Below, in pieces: positions 12,875 through 19,373 of a DNA stretch of 19,373 nt. The notes beneath the pieces are model-generated. The model searched no databases. It was not told the DNA's origin and worked only from the letters and a program-made list of their open reading frames with translations. This DNA is from CAZLAP01 sp964557715. Lineage in GTDB: Bacteria > Patescibacteriota > Minisyncoccia > Minisyncoccales > RBG-13-42-11. Position 1 is the stretch's first letter; each line of letters begins with the position of its first letter. The stretch spans positions 1 to 19,373 of the forward strand of contig CAZLAP010000011.1 of NCBI GenBank assembly GCA_964557715.1. Reading direction: 5' to 3'. The position numbers and the translations under genes were made by a program.

Positions 12875-14585
12875 AACTATTAATCACTGCTTTTATTCTT
12901 CTAATTCCTGCGCCTGAAGATTCTTCTTTGATAATTTTAAAATGACCCAATTCCGAAGTTTTTTGAATATGCGGACCGGCGCAGATTTCTTTGGAAAAAT
13001 CATTGATAGAATAAACTGTCACTTTTTCCGGATATTTTTCTTTGAAAAAAGCAAGAGCGCCGCAATTCAAAGCGTCTTGATAGCTCATATCTTCCTTGGT
13101 AATATTCAAATCCTCTTTGATTTTTTGGTTAACCAAATCCTCTACCTGTTTAATTTCATCTGCCGCCATTTTTTGCGGATGTGAAAAATCAAACCTTAAC
13201 CTTTGAGAAGTAATATCAGAACCCATCTGTTTGACATGTTCTCCTAAAATTTTCCTTAAAGCGGAGTGAAGCAAATGAGTAGCGGTGTGAAGTTCGGGAG
13301 AAAATTCTCCGCCGCCGCCAAATTTTGCTTGCGCTCCGGCTCGGGAAATTTTCTGATGTTTTTTAAATTCTTCCCTGAATTCTTCTTCGTCAACCAACAA
13401 AGCGTCTTTTGCCAATTCTTCCTGAATCATCTCCAAGGGAAAACCAAACGTTTGATAAATATAAAAAGCGTCTTCAGCTTTTACCCTATTGAACGTTTTA
13501 ATTTTACCTTCTTTTATTTCTTCTGCCTCGCCGATTTTCTTAAGTTTTTTCAGTTCTTTTAATCCTTCGGCTAAAGTTTTTTCAAATTTTTCTCCTTCTT
13601 GCCGAATTACCGTTAAAATGTCAGCTTCCTTTGCTTTTGTTTCAGGATAAACATCTTTGTAAATTTCTGTCGTTTTTTGCGCTAAAGGAAGCAAAAAATC
13701 AGTGCCGGAAGCCTGATTCAACAGCTTTCCATACCTAATGGCTCTTCTTAAAATTCTTCTCAATATATAACCCCTTTCAACATTTGAAGGAAAAACGCCT
13801 TCTGAAATTAAAAAAACAGCGCTTTTAACATGGTCAGAAATAATTCTTTTTTCTCTTTCTTTATCCTCCTTTTCAATCAGGGAAATAATCGGCAGAAATA
13901 AGTCTGTTTCAAAAACAGTTGGAACGTTCTGAAAAACTTTTGCCAGCCTTTCCAAACCCATGCCTGTGTCAACTCCGAACATAGGCAACTCTGTCAAACT
14001 TTTGTCTTGGCGGCAGTAAAACTGGTTAAAAACTATATTCCAAATTTCAATGCCTTGAGAATATATTTCCGTTGTCGGTCCGCAAGGCCCTTCATCGCCC
14101 GTTGGACCCCAAAAATTCTCTTCTTTGCCGCAAAACTTTAAATTCCCCTTTTTTTCGGAAAAACCGAAGCTATTCCATATTTCAACAGATTCCTGGTCTT
14201 TAGGAACATTTTTATCTCCTTCAAAAACCGTGACATAGCCTATTTTTACTTTTATTGAATCTAAAAATTCTTTTGCCAGCCTTATTGATTCTTTTTTTTG
14301 ATAGCCGCCAAAGCTGAAATTTCCAAGCATTTCAAAAAAGGTTAAGTTTCTTTCATTGCCAACCTCTTCAATATCAGAAGTCCTAAAACATTTCTGGCAA
14401 GAAGCAATATTATTGCCGTAAGGTGATTTTTCTCCCAGATAATAAGGCTTAAATTGCTGCATGCCGGCAGTAGTAAAAAGAACTGACGGGTCAGCCGGAA
14501 TAATGGAGCTTGAAGGGACGACAGCATGTCCTTGTTCGGCAAAAAAATCCAAAAATTTTTTTCTTAGAATGAATGAAGAATACAT
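12864..14585 (-). CDS. alaS: Alanyl-tRNA synthetase, compact form without C-Ala domain
   Basis: Class II enzyme that charges tRNA-Ala with alanine. Catalytic text includes TTAGMQQFKPYYLG (about residues 38-51), the motif-2 region NLTFFEMLGNFSFGGY, then GPTGDEGPCGPTTEIY, IEIWNIVFNQF and VDTGMGLERLAKV. The editing domain is present with zinc-type ligands HTATH and CAGPH. At 573 residues it is far shorter than the roughly 875 of E. coli AlaS. It ends just after SGAGIRRIKAVI, at the end of the editing domain, so the coiled coil and C-Ala domain are absent. The next gene overlaps the stop codon by 11 bases, leaving no room for a hidden remainder. It is preceded by the YkuK-like gene after 6 bases. 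Confidence 0.95.
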   Translation of the reverse strand: MYSSFILRKKFLDFFAEQGHAVVPSSSIIPADPSVLFTTAGMQQFKPYYLGEKSPYGNNIASCQKCFRTSDIEEVGNERNLTFFEMLGNFSFGGYQKKESIRLAKEFLDSIKVKIGYVTVFEGDKNVPKDQESVEIWNSFGFSEKKGNLKFCGKEENFWGPTGDEGPCGPTTEIYSQGIEIWNIVFNQFYCRQDKSLTELPMFGVDTGMGLERLAKVFQNVPTVFETDLFLPIISLIEKEDKEREKRIISDHVKSAVFLISEGVFPSNVERGYILRRILRRAIRYGKLLNQASGTDFLLPLAQKTTEIYKDVYPETKAKEADILTVIRQEGEKFEKTLAEGLKELKKLKKIGEAEEIKEGKIKTFNRVKAEDAFYIYQTFGFPLEMIQEELAKDALLVDEEEFREEFKKHQKISRAGAQAKFGGGGEFSPELHTATHLLHSALRKILGEHVKQMGSDITSQRLRFDFSHPQKMAADEIKQVEDLVNQKIKEDLNITKEDMSYQDALNCGALAFFKEKYPEKVTVYSINDFSKEICAGPHIQKTSELGHFKIIKEESSGAGIRRIKAVINSYEQ

Positions 14586-14591
14586 AGCAAA

Positions 14592-15140
14592 TTAAGAAAA
14601 TCTGTCAGCCACCGAGGAAGCGGCAAAAGACTCCGGTTTTATTTTCGGCTCAAATCCGTTCCCTTTAATCAAGCCGGTAACCTCTTTAATCATATCTTTT
14701 GTTTTGCCGTTTGATCCGACATCAGCATGAATATAGCGAAATTGATAATGCAATTTTTCTTTTTTGTTGCCAAAAACAGCTTCGTCCGGCTCCCGTAACG
14801 TTTTATTTTTAATTTTTTTTTCAAGCTCTTTTTTAAGATAAGAAGCAGCCTGGCAAGAAAGAAAAACCTCTTCCAAAATTCTTTGTTTATAGTTATAAAA
14901 TTTTCTTCCTTTATAAGCTATCTTTTTAAGAAAGAATCTGCCGCCTTCCCCTACTCTGAGAATAACAACAGCCAAAGGAAAATGCGGTTCTTCGCCCGAA
15001 GAAGAATCGCAACCCACGATAATATCGTAAAACTTTTCAGGTTTTTCGCAGATATAATTTATCAATTCATCCGCAACTTTTTCAGTTATAATGTTTCCCT
15101 TGGTCGGATTAAAAAAATATCCGTTTAAAATCTTATCCAT
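14592..15140 (-). CDS. YkuK/DUF458 family protein, predicted RNase H-like nuclease
   Basis: The 182 residues match the DUF458 family, represented by YkuK of Bacillus subtilis. Typical text is DIIVGCDSSSGE (about residues 39-50) and YIHADVGSNGKTKDMIKEVTG (about 137-156), with a C-terminal KPESFAASSVADRFS (about 169-182). Conserved acids D45, E90, D140 and D179 fit an RNase H-like metal site, but that reading is inferred. The family has no settled function; links to DNA or RNA handling are proposed from the fold. It follows tpiA after a 44-base gap with a candidate promoter and precedes alaS by 6 bases. Confidence 0.85.
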   Translation of the reverse strand: MDKILNGYFFNPTKGNIITEKVADELINYICEKPEKFYDIIVGCDSSSGEEPHFPLAVVILRVGEGGRFFLKKIAYKGRKFYNYKQRILEEVFLSCQAASYLKKELEKKIKNKTLREPDEAVFGNKKEKLHYQFRYIHADVGSNGKTKDMIKEVTGLIKGNGFEPKIKPESFAASSVADRFS

Positions 15141-15146
15141 AATAAA

Positions 15147-15175
15147 ATTCTATCAGAAAATTCAAGTTCAATCAA
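15147..15175 (-). promoter_or_regulatory. Candidate promoter ahead of the YkuK-like gene and alaS
   Basis: On the minus strand TTGATT (15170-15175) is 17 bases from TAGAAT (15147-15152; 5 of 6 to the -10 consensus). The predicted start falls at about the ATG at 15140, again giving a near-leaderless mRNA as at mreB2. It lies in one of the few larger gaps (44 bases) of the block. Confidence 0.4.
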
Positions 15176-15184
15176 GGTAAGCTT

Positions 15185-15871
15185 TTAAATTTTAAGCTTG
15201 TTTATGTTTTCTATTATTTTTAGAAACTCTTTTGGTTTTAAGGAAGAGCCGCCGATTAACAGCCCTTGAAAACCTGCTTTTTTAATGTAATCGCCGGCAT
15301 TTTGGGAATTGACGCTGCCTCCGTAAAGAACAGGAATTTTTTTGCCGTTGATTAAGGCTCTCATTTTTTTAGCTTTCTCCACGCTGTAAGGCCTTCCCGT
15401 ACCTATGGCGGAAATCGGCTCAAAGGCAACAATCACATTCCCGGAAACGCCTTTAAGTCCTTTTTTCAGTTGAGATAAATTTGCAATACACAAAATAGGT
15501 TTTAACTTTTCGGTTAAAGCTGATTTTATTTTTTTGCTAATAATCACATCGGTTTCCTTCAAGTGTTTTCTTCTTTCCGAATGGCCGATTATTACGTATC
15601 GGCAATCCAGATTTTTTAACATCGCCGGGCTGATTTCGCCCGTATAAGCTCCTTCTGCCATCCAATGGCAATTCTGCCCGCCCAAAACCATTTCCTTAGC
15701 GTTTTTGTTAAAAGAAGATAAAACAGGCAAAAAAACAGAGGGAGGACAAATAACTACTTCCGCGTTTTTGTTTTTTTTAACGCCTATCTTTACTGAATTA
15801 AAAATCTTCCTGGCTTCGGTCAAATTCTGCGGATTCATTTTCCAGTTGGCCACAATTAATATTTTCCCCAT
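15185..15871 (-). CDS. tpiA: Triosephosphate isomerase, compact form
   Basis: Glycolytic enzyme that interconverts dihydroxyacetone phosphate and glyceraldehyde 3-phosphate. From ATG 15871 it has 228 residues. Catalytic residues are all present: K11 (ANWKMN), H97 (IIGHSERR) and E151 (VAFEPISAIGTG), plus the phosphate-binding YGGSVN. It is about 20-25 residues shorter than typical bacterial enzymes. The shortening is after ILCIA, where the usual CIGE and following helix are reduced. The loop-6 hinge reads PIS where PVW is usual. In-frame starts at 15877 (ATG) and 15883 (GTG) are possible; 15871 gives the standard short lead before ANWKMN. It lies 20 bases downstream of the galT-like gene. Confidence 0.95.
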   Translation of the reverse strand: MGKILIVANWKMNPQNLTEARKIFNSVKIGVKKNKNAEVVICPPSVFLPVLSSFNKNAKEMVLGGQNCHWMAEGAYTGEISPAMLKNLDCRYVIIGHSERRKHLKETDVIISKKIKSALTEKLKPILCIANLSQLKKGLKGVSGNVIVAFEPISAIGTGRPYSVEKAKKMRALINGKKIPVLYGGSVNSQNAGDYIKKAGFQGLLIGGSSLKPKEFLKIIENINKLKI

Positions 15872-15891
15872 AGACATATTCACTATGATTT

Positions 15892-16914
15892 TTATTGTTT
15901 TCTTAAATATTCGGCTGCCTTCTCGGGTTCAATGGTGGAAATTTCCATTCTGGTGCCTATTTCAAAGCCGGCCCACGTTGAAGTTTTCGGTAAAATGGTC
16001 CAATGCCAATGATAATGATGATATTTCCCGTGGTCGCAAGGAGCAGTATGCAAATAAAAATTGTAAGCAGGATTTGAAAGGCCTTTGTATATCTTGCTTA
16101 AAACTTTCTGAAAAGCATCAGCCAATTGCCACTTCTGCTTTTCTGTAATTTCCTCAAAGCAGGAAAGGTGAGATTTGGGAGAAATAATTACCTGAAAGGC
16201 TGACTTTGAAGCAAAAGGGCAAAGAGCCAAAAATTGTTCATTCTCAAAGACAATTCTTTTCTTAACCTTCAACTCCCATTTGTTCATTTGGCAATAAATG
16301 CATTTTTTATTTTTTTTATAATGTTTTTCAGAATTGGAAAGAGCATTTCTTAAATCAATATCAATTAAAGGAGTGGTGATTATTTGAGAGTGAGGATGTG
16401 AAATTGAAGCCCCGGCTTCTGAACCATGATTGTGAAAAATTGAAATATGGTTAACAAAATTGTTTTTTGTCAAAGCTAAATATCTTTCTTGGTAAACATC
16501 CAAAACTTCCTTGACTTGCTTAATTTCAAACTGGCCCAAAGATTTTTTATGTTCGCGGGTAATGATAACCTCATGAAAGCCTACGGCATTAACTTTTTTA
16601 TAAAAAGGACCTTCTTTTCTTTCCTCCAATTTATCAAAAGGAATGAAGGCGGGATATTTGTTGGGCAAAACCAAAGTCGTCCAGTTAGCCGGTATTTTTC
16701 CCTTTAAAACTTTTTTTCCGCTGGCAAAAACGAGCTTGTGAGACTCATCGGCGCGAATCTTGCAAAAAGGACATTTATCCCGAGATAATTCATTTTTTTC
16801 TTTCCGTTTCTTCTTAAAAGTTTCCGGCCTTCTGGCCCTGCCGGTGGCTATTACCACCCAATCTTTTGAAGCCAAATCAAAACGCAGTTCAGTGGGAAAT
16901 TTTTTTTCAGGCAT
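15892..16914 (-). CDS. galT: Galactose-1-phosphate uridylyltransferase-like protein (GalT, HIT superfamily)
   Basis: GalT moves UMP between UDP-glucose and galactose 1-phosphate through a histidine intermediate. The 340 residues begin with FPTELRFDLASKDWVVIATGR (about 6-26), then a CPFC pair (C48, C51), GFHEVII, NHGSEAGASISHPHSQI with the active-site HPH at 173-175, a second CX2C pair (205, 208) and a second HIT half ending HHYHWHWTILP. The layout fits GalT, but related ADP-glucose or other sugar-1-phosphate transferases look alike, so substrate is not certain. ATG 16914 overlaps the upstream glycosyltransferase stop codon by 8 bases; an in-frame TTG at 16926 is less likely. No galK or galE is in the window. 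Confidence 0.85.
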   Translation of the reverse strand: MPEKKFPTELRFDLASKDWVVIATGRARRPETFKKKRKEKNELSRDKCPFCKIRADESHKLVFASGKKVLKGKIPANWTTLVLPNKYPAFIPFDKLEERKEGPFYKKVNAVGFHEVIITREHKKSLGQFEIKQVKEVLDVYQERYLALTKNNFVNHISIFHNHGSEAGASISHPHSQIITTPLIDIDLRNALSNSEKHYKKNKKCIYCQMNKWELKVKKRIVFENEQFLALCPFASKSAFQVIISPKSHLSCFEEITEKQKWQLADAFQKVLSKIYKGLSNPAYNFYLHTAPCDHGKYHHYHWHWTILPKTSTWAGFEIGTRMEISTIEPEKAAEYLRKQ

Positions 16915-17629
16915 ATTTTTTGGCAATTAAATTTAATCTGATTTGAATCAAATCCAGGGCCATCTTTACTATGCCCTTGAAATTAACTTTGCTGTTTAAA
17001 TCATTCTTCCAATAAATGGGAATTTCTTTTATTTTATATCCGTATTTCTTAGCAATCACCAAAATCTCAGGGTCAAAAGCAAAATGGTCAATTTTGCATT
17101 TTGGAAAAATATCTTCCGCAGCTTTTTTGCCAAAACATTTAAAACCGCACTGCGTATCCTGAATCCGCCAAAGTCCGATGATTAATTTTCTATATAGCTT
17201 AAAACCTTCTCCCAGAATCATGCTTCTCAACCAAGGCTGGGGAGGATCCAAAACAGCTCCCTTTACGTCTCTTGAACCAATAACAATGTCTGCTCCTTTT
17301 TCGAATTCAGGCCACATTTTTTCAATTTGGTCTATTGAGGTGGAATTGTCAGCATCAACAAAAATCCGAAAATCGCCTTTGGCGGCCAGCATTCCTTTTT
17401 TTACGGCAAAACCTTTGCCGCGTCCGGAAAATCCTCCAATTAGCTCCAATCCTTTGATTCTGCCTGCCAATTCTCTGACAATCTGGGGAGTTCTATCAGC
17501 AGAGCCGTTATCTACAACTAAAATTTCCCAATCGTAAGACTGGCGTGATAAATAATCGTCAATTAAATGTAAAGTTTTAGGAAGCCTCTTTTCTTCGTTG
17601 TAAGCTGGGATAATAACAGATAAATGCAT
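16907..17629 (-). CDS. Family 2 glycosyltransferase, dolichyl-phosphate-glucosyltransferase-like
   Basis: The 240 residues carry the GT-A fold signature: LSVIIPAYNEEKRLPKTL at the N-terminus, LVVDNGSADRT (about 37-47), RGKGFAVKKGMLAAKGD (about 70-86) and the metal-binding DADNST (about 92-97). VIGSRD and the QDTQCGFKCF region follow. These are typical of ALG5/DPM1-type enzymes that put a sugar from a nucleotide donor onto a polyprenyl phosphate. Unlike many bacterial relatives it has no C-terminal membrane helices, so it would be soluble or peripheral. It lies 4 bases after map, and its stop overlaps the galT-like start by 8 bases, which suggests a joint role in sugar supply for envelope glycans. 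Confidence 0.88.
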   Translation of the reverse strand: MHLSVIIPAYNEEKRLPKTLHLIDDYLSRQSYDWEILVVDNGSADRTPQIVRELAGRIKGLELIGGFSGRGKGFAVKKGMLAAKGDFRIFVDADNSTSIDQIEKMWPEFEKGADIVIGSRDVKGAVLDPPQPWLRSMILGEGFKLYRKLIIGLWRIQDTQCGFKCFGKKAAEDIFPKCKIDHFAFDPEILVIAKKYGYKIKEIPIYWKNDLNSKVNFKGIVKMALDLIQIRLNLIAKKYA

Positions 17630-17633
17630 TGGT

Positions 17634-18383
17634 TTATTTTACCACAGTTAGAATTTTTGCTCCATTCTTTAAAACAGCAACAGTATGCTCAAAATGAGCA
17701 GAAAGAGAATTGTCCTTTGTCTTATAGCAGTGGCCATCTTTTGATTTTCTGATGCGCCAGTCGCCAGCTGTTACCATCGGCTCCAAGCATAAAACCATTC
17801 CTTCTTTAATTTCAATGCCGGTTTTTTGTCTTCCGTAATTCAGAACTTGAGGATCCTCGTGAATCTTTCTTCCTATACCATGGCCGCAAAGTTCGCGAAC
17901 AACGCTAAAACCCTGCGATTCAATATATTCTTGAATAGCATAACCTATATCGCCAATCTTATTTCCCGGCTTTATTTTTCTTATTCCTTTTTCCAAGGCG
18001 ATTTTAGCGGTGCGGACCAGTTTTAAAACTTCCGGCGCTGTTTTTCCCAAGCAAAGAGTAACTGCCATATCAGAATGATAGCCGTTGCGGAACAATCCCA
18101 AATCGAGCGAAATCAAATCTCCTTCTTTTAATTTTTTTTGCGAAGGAACTGCATGAACAATTTCTTCGTTTATTGAAGAACAAAGGCAAGAAGGAAATCC
18201 CTGATACCCCTTGAAAGAACATTTTGCTCCTGATTTTAAAATCAGGGCCTCAGCGACCCTGTCTAATTCTTTAGTAGCGATTCCCGGCCTTATTTCTTTT
18301 TCCAGCTCTTTTATAACTCCCGCCAAAATTATTCCGTTTTCAGCCATTATTTCAATCTCTTCCGGAGTTTTTATTTTCACCAT
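17634..18383 (-). CDS. map: Methionine aminopeptidase, type I
   Basis: Removes the initiator methionine from new proteins. The 249 residues show the pita-bread fold and all five metal ligands: D94 and D105 (LDLGLFRNGYHSD), H168 (ELCGHGIG), E201 (CLEPMV) and E232 (EHTV), with H77 in NEEIVHAVP. The length and lack of an N-terminal zinc finger fit type Ia. The gene lies 5 bases after adk, in the classic secY-adk-map order. Here the next gene is a glycosyltransferase instead of infA. Confidence 0.96.
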   Translation of the reverse strand: MVKIKTPEEIEIMAENGIILAGVIKELEKEIRPGIATKELDRVAEALILKSGAKCSFKGYQGFPSCLCSSINEEIVHAVPSQKKLKEGDLISLDLGLFRNGYHSDMAVTLCLGKTAPEVLKLVRTAKIALEKGIRKIKPGNKIGDIGYAIQEYIESQGFSVVRELCGHGIGRKIHEDPQVLNYGRQKTGIEIKEGMVLCLEPMVTAGDWRIRKSKDGHCYKTKDNSLSAHFEHTVAVLKNGAKILTVVK

Positions 18384-18388
18384 AAAAA

Positions 18389-19096
18389 TTAAATTTTAAT
18401 TTTTTTCAAGATGTCGCTAAAAACATCTGCCACAGACCGCTCTCCATTAATCATTTTTACCTTTAACCCTTGTTCCTTGAATAATTTAATTAAAGGAAAA
18501 GTTTTTTCTTTATATTCCTTCAATCTTCTTCTGATAGTTTCCGGATTATCGTCTTTTCTGCGTATTAATTTTGAGCCGTCCAAAGGGCATTTTGTAAGAT
18601 TTTTGGTTTCTTTGTTATATAAAATTGAATGGGTTGCCAGTTCGCATTCCCTACGCCGTAAATTTCTCCAAATAGTCGCCTCAGGCGTTACAGTTAAAGC
18701 GATTACTGCAATATTTTTAGAACCATAAAGCTTCTTCAAAAGAGGTATAAGTTTTTTGCCTTCTTCCATATTTCTGGGAGAGCCCGACATTATAATCCCC
18801 TTTCCCTCCTTGGCCAATTCTTGAATTTTCTTTTTGCTAAAGTAAAAAACAAAGCTCCCGTCCCATAAACCTCCTTTTTGCCGTATTTTTTTTTGTTCGT
18901 CAAAATAATATTTTTTCCCGCCGATCAAAATAAATTCTCCCTTTTCCGATTTTTCTATAATCCTGCCTATAATATCGCTGGTTTCCCATTGAAAGAGATT
19001 AAAATTTTGAGACAATAATTCAGCTTGCGTGCCTTTTCCGGAGCCCGGCGGACCGAATAAAATAATTGCTTTAATATTTTTTTTAGAATGTCTCAT
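18389..19096 (-). CDS. adk: Adenylate kinase-like nucleoside monophosphate kinase, divergent
   Basis: P-loop kinase that moves phosphate between nucleotides; adk at this operon position normally makes ADP from AMP. The 235 residues contain the P-loop FGPPGSGKGTQ (about 14-24) and the closing NPETIRRRLKEYKEKTFPLI. Several family motifs are changed. The AMP-binding STGD reads ETSD, DGFPRT reads SGSPRN, and an inserted aromatic stretch (YYFDEQKK, then WDGSFVFYF) lies in the NMP domain. The lid has C151, H156, C170 and D173, where many relatives have C-C-C-C or C-C-C-D. ATG 19096 is chosen over an upstream in-frame start at 19159, which would lie inside secY; even so it overlaps the secY end by 14 bases. 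The kinase fold is certain, AMP specificity less so. Confidence 0.85.
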   Translation of the reverse strand: MRHSKKNIKAIILFGPPGSGKGTQAELLSQNFNLFQWETSDIIGRIIEKSEKGEFILIGGKKYYFDEQKKIRQKGGLWDGSFVFYFSKKKIQELAKEGKGIIMSGSPRNMEEGKKLIPLLKKLYGSKNIAVIALTVTPEATIWRNLRRRECELATHSILYNKETKNLTKCPLDGSKLIRRKDDNPETIRRRLKEYKEKTFPLIKLFKEQGLKVKMINGERSVADVFSDILKKIKI

Positions 19097-19373
19097 ATTC
19101 CCGCATTTGCAATTGAGCCTTGATCTGGCGCATAATGTCCAAAACCACGGAAACCACAATGAGCAAAGCCGTGCCGCCGATTAAAAACTGAAAAACCATA
19201 ATTCCCGTTATTCCGCCGATAATTGAAGGCATAATGGCAATTGCCCCCAAAAACAAAGCTCCGACCAACAAAACTCTGTTCAGAATATAATACATAAAAT
19301 TGGCAGTGCTTTCTCCCGGCCTTATGCCCGGAATAAATCCTCCCATTTTCTGCAAATTGCCTGAAATGGCTTT
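19083..19373 (-). CDS. secY: Protein translocase subunit SecY, C-terminal part (5' end outside window)
   Basis: Central pore of the Sec translocon. About 96 codons are visible, open to the window edge. The conserved GGFIPGIRPGESTANFMYYI is followed by two membrane helices: VLLVGALFLGAIAIMPSIIG (about TM9) and a second one, MVFQFLIGGTALLIVVSVVL (TM10). The short cytoplasmic tail ends in REYETF. The stop codon overlaps the start of adk by 14 bases. The secY-adk-map order is typical of the spc operon. Confidence 0.96.
   Translation of the reverse strand, partial: KAISGNLQKMGGFIPGIRPGESTANFMYYILNRVLLVGALFLGAIAIMPSIIGGITGIMVFQFLIGGTALLIVVSVVLDIMRQIKAQLQMREYETF

Noticed and set aside
15179..15199. 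AAGCTT-N9-AAGCTT at the end of tpiA as a terminator
   Set aside because: The stem is only 6 bases, part of it codes for the tpiA C-terminus, and no T-run follows on the minus strand.
15705..16148. Plus-strand open frame of 147 codons across tpiA and galT
   Set aside because: It is a shadow of two clearly identified minus-strand enzymes and shows no family signature.
19097..19159. Longer N-terminus for the adk-like gene (start at 19159)
   Set aside because: It would lie wholly inside secY and add 21 residues unlike any Adk; ATG 19096 gives a normal lead to the P-loop.

Overview
The window looks like part of the chromosome of a small-genome, AT-rich bacterium, most likely a member of the Patescibacteria/CPR (Parcubacteria-like). 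This is an inference from several traits seen together. Genes are densely packed with gaps of only a few bases. Two aminoacyl-tRNA synthetases are compact (ProS without its editing insert, AlaS without its C-terminal domain). RpoA lacks the C-terminal domain, several core proteins are short (L13, triosephosphate isomerase), and a single-pass membrane protein carries a baseplate-J-like domain. No rRNA, tRNA, CRISPR array, phage or insertion sequence was found, and no stretch over 300 bases lacks a gene.

Layout, read in the direction of transcription (minus strand, right to left). A long block runs from 19373 to 6897: secY (partial) - adk-like kinase - map - GT2 glycosyltransferase - galT-like - tpiA - YkuK/DUF458 - alaS - membrane baseplate-J-like protein - infA - rpmJ - rpsM - rpsK - rpsD - rpoA - rplQ - rplM - rpsI - Cas4-like nuclease. 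This is the spc/alpha ribosomal operon order, but six genes (sugar metabolism, a predicted nuclease, alanyl-tRNA synthetase and a membrane protein) lie between map and infA, which are usually close together. A second minus-strand block runs from 5533 to 1: mreB2 - holB - frr - rseP - proS - mreB1 (partial). The only plus-strand gene, a membrane-anchored PEGA-domain protein (5619-6917), lies between the blocks. It is divergent from mreB2, and its 3' end overlaps the Cas4-like gene.

The genes combine protein synthesis (ribosomal proteins, IF-1, RRF, ProS, AlaS, methionine aminopeptidase), transcription (RNA polymerase alpha), protein export and membrane proteolysis (SecY, RseP), cell shape (two MreB paralogues), replication (HolB) and a little central and sugar metabolism.

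The most notable regulatory observation concerns translation starts. Of 25 starts in the window, 22 have a T directly before the start codon, and none has a clear Shine-Dalgarno core at normal spacing. The mreB2/PEGA divergent region holds two near-consensus promoters whose -35 boxes are the two arms of one perfect inverted repeat. Both predicted transcripts would have almost no leader, which fits Shine-Dalgarno-independent initiation.
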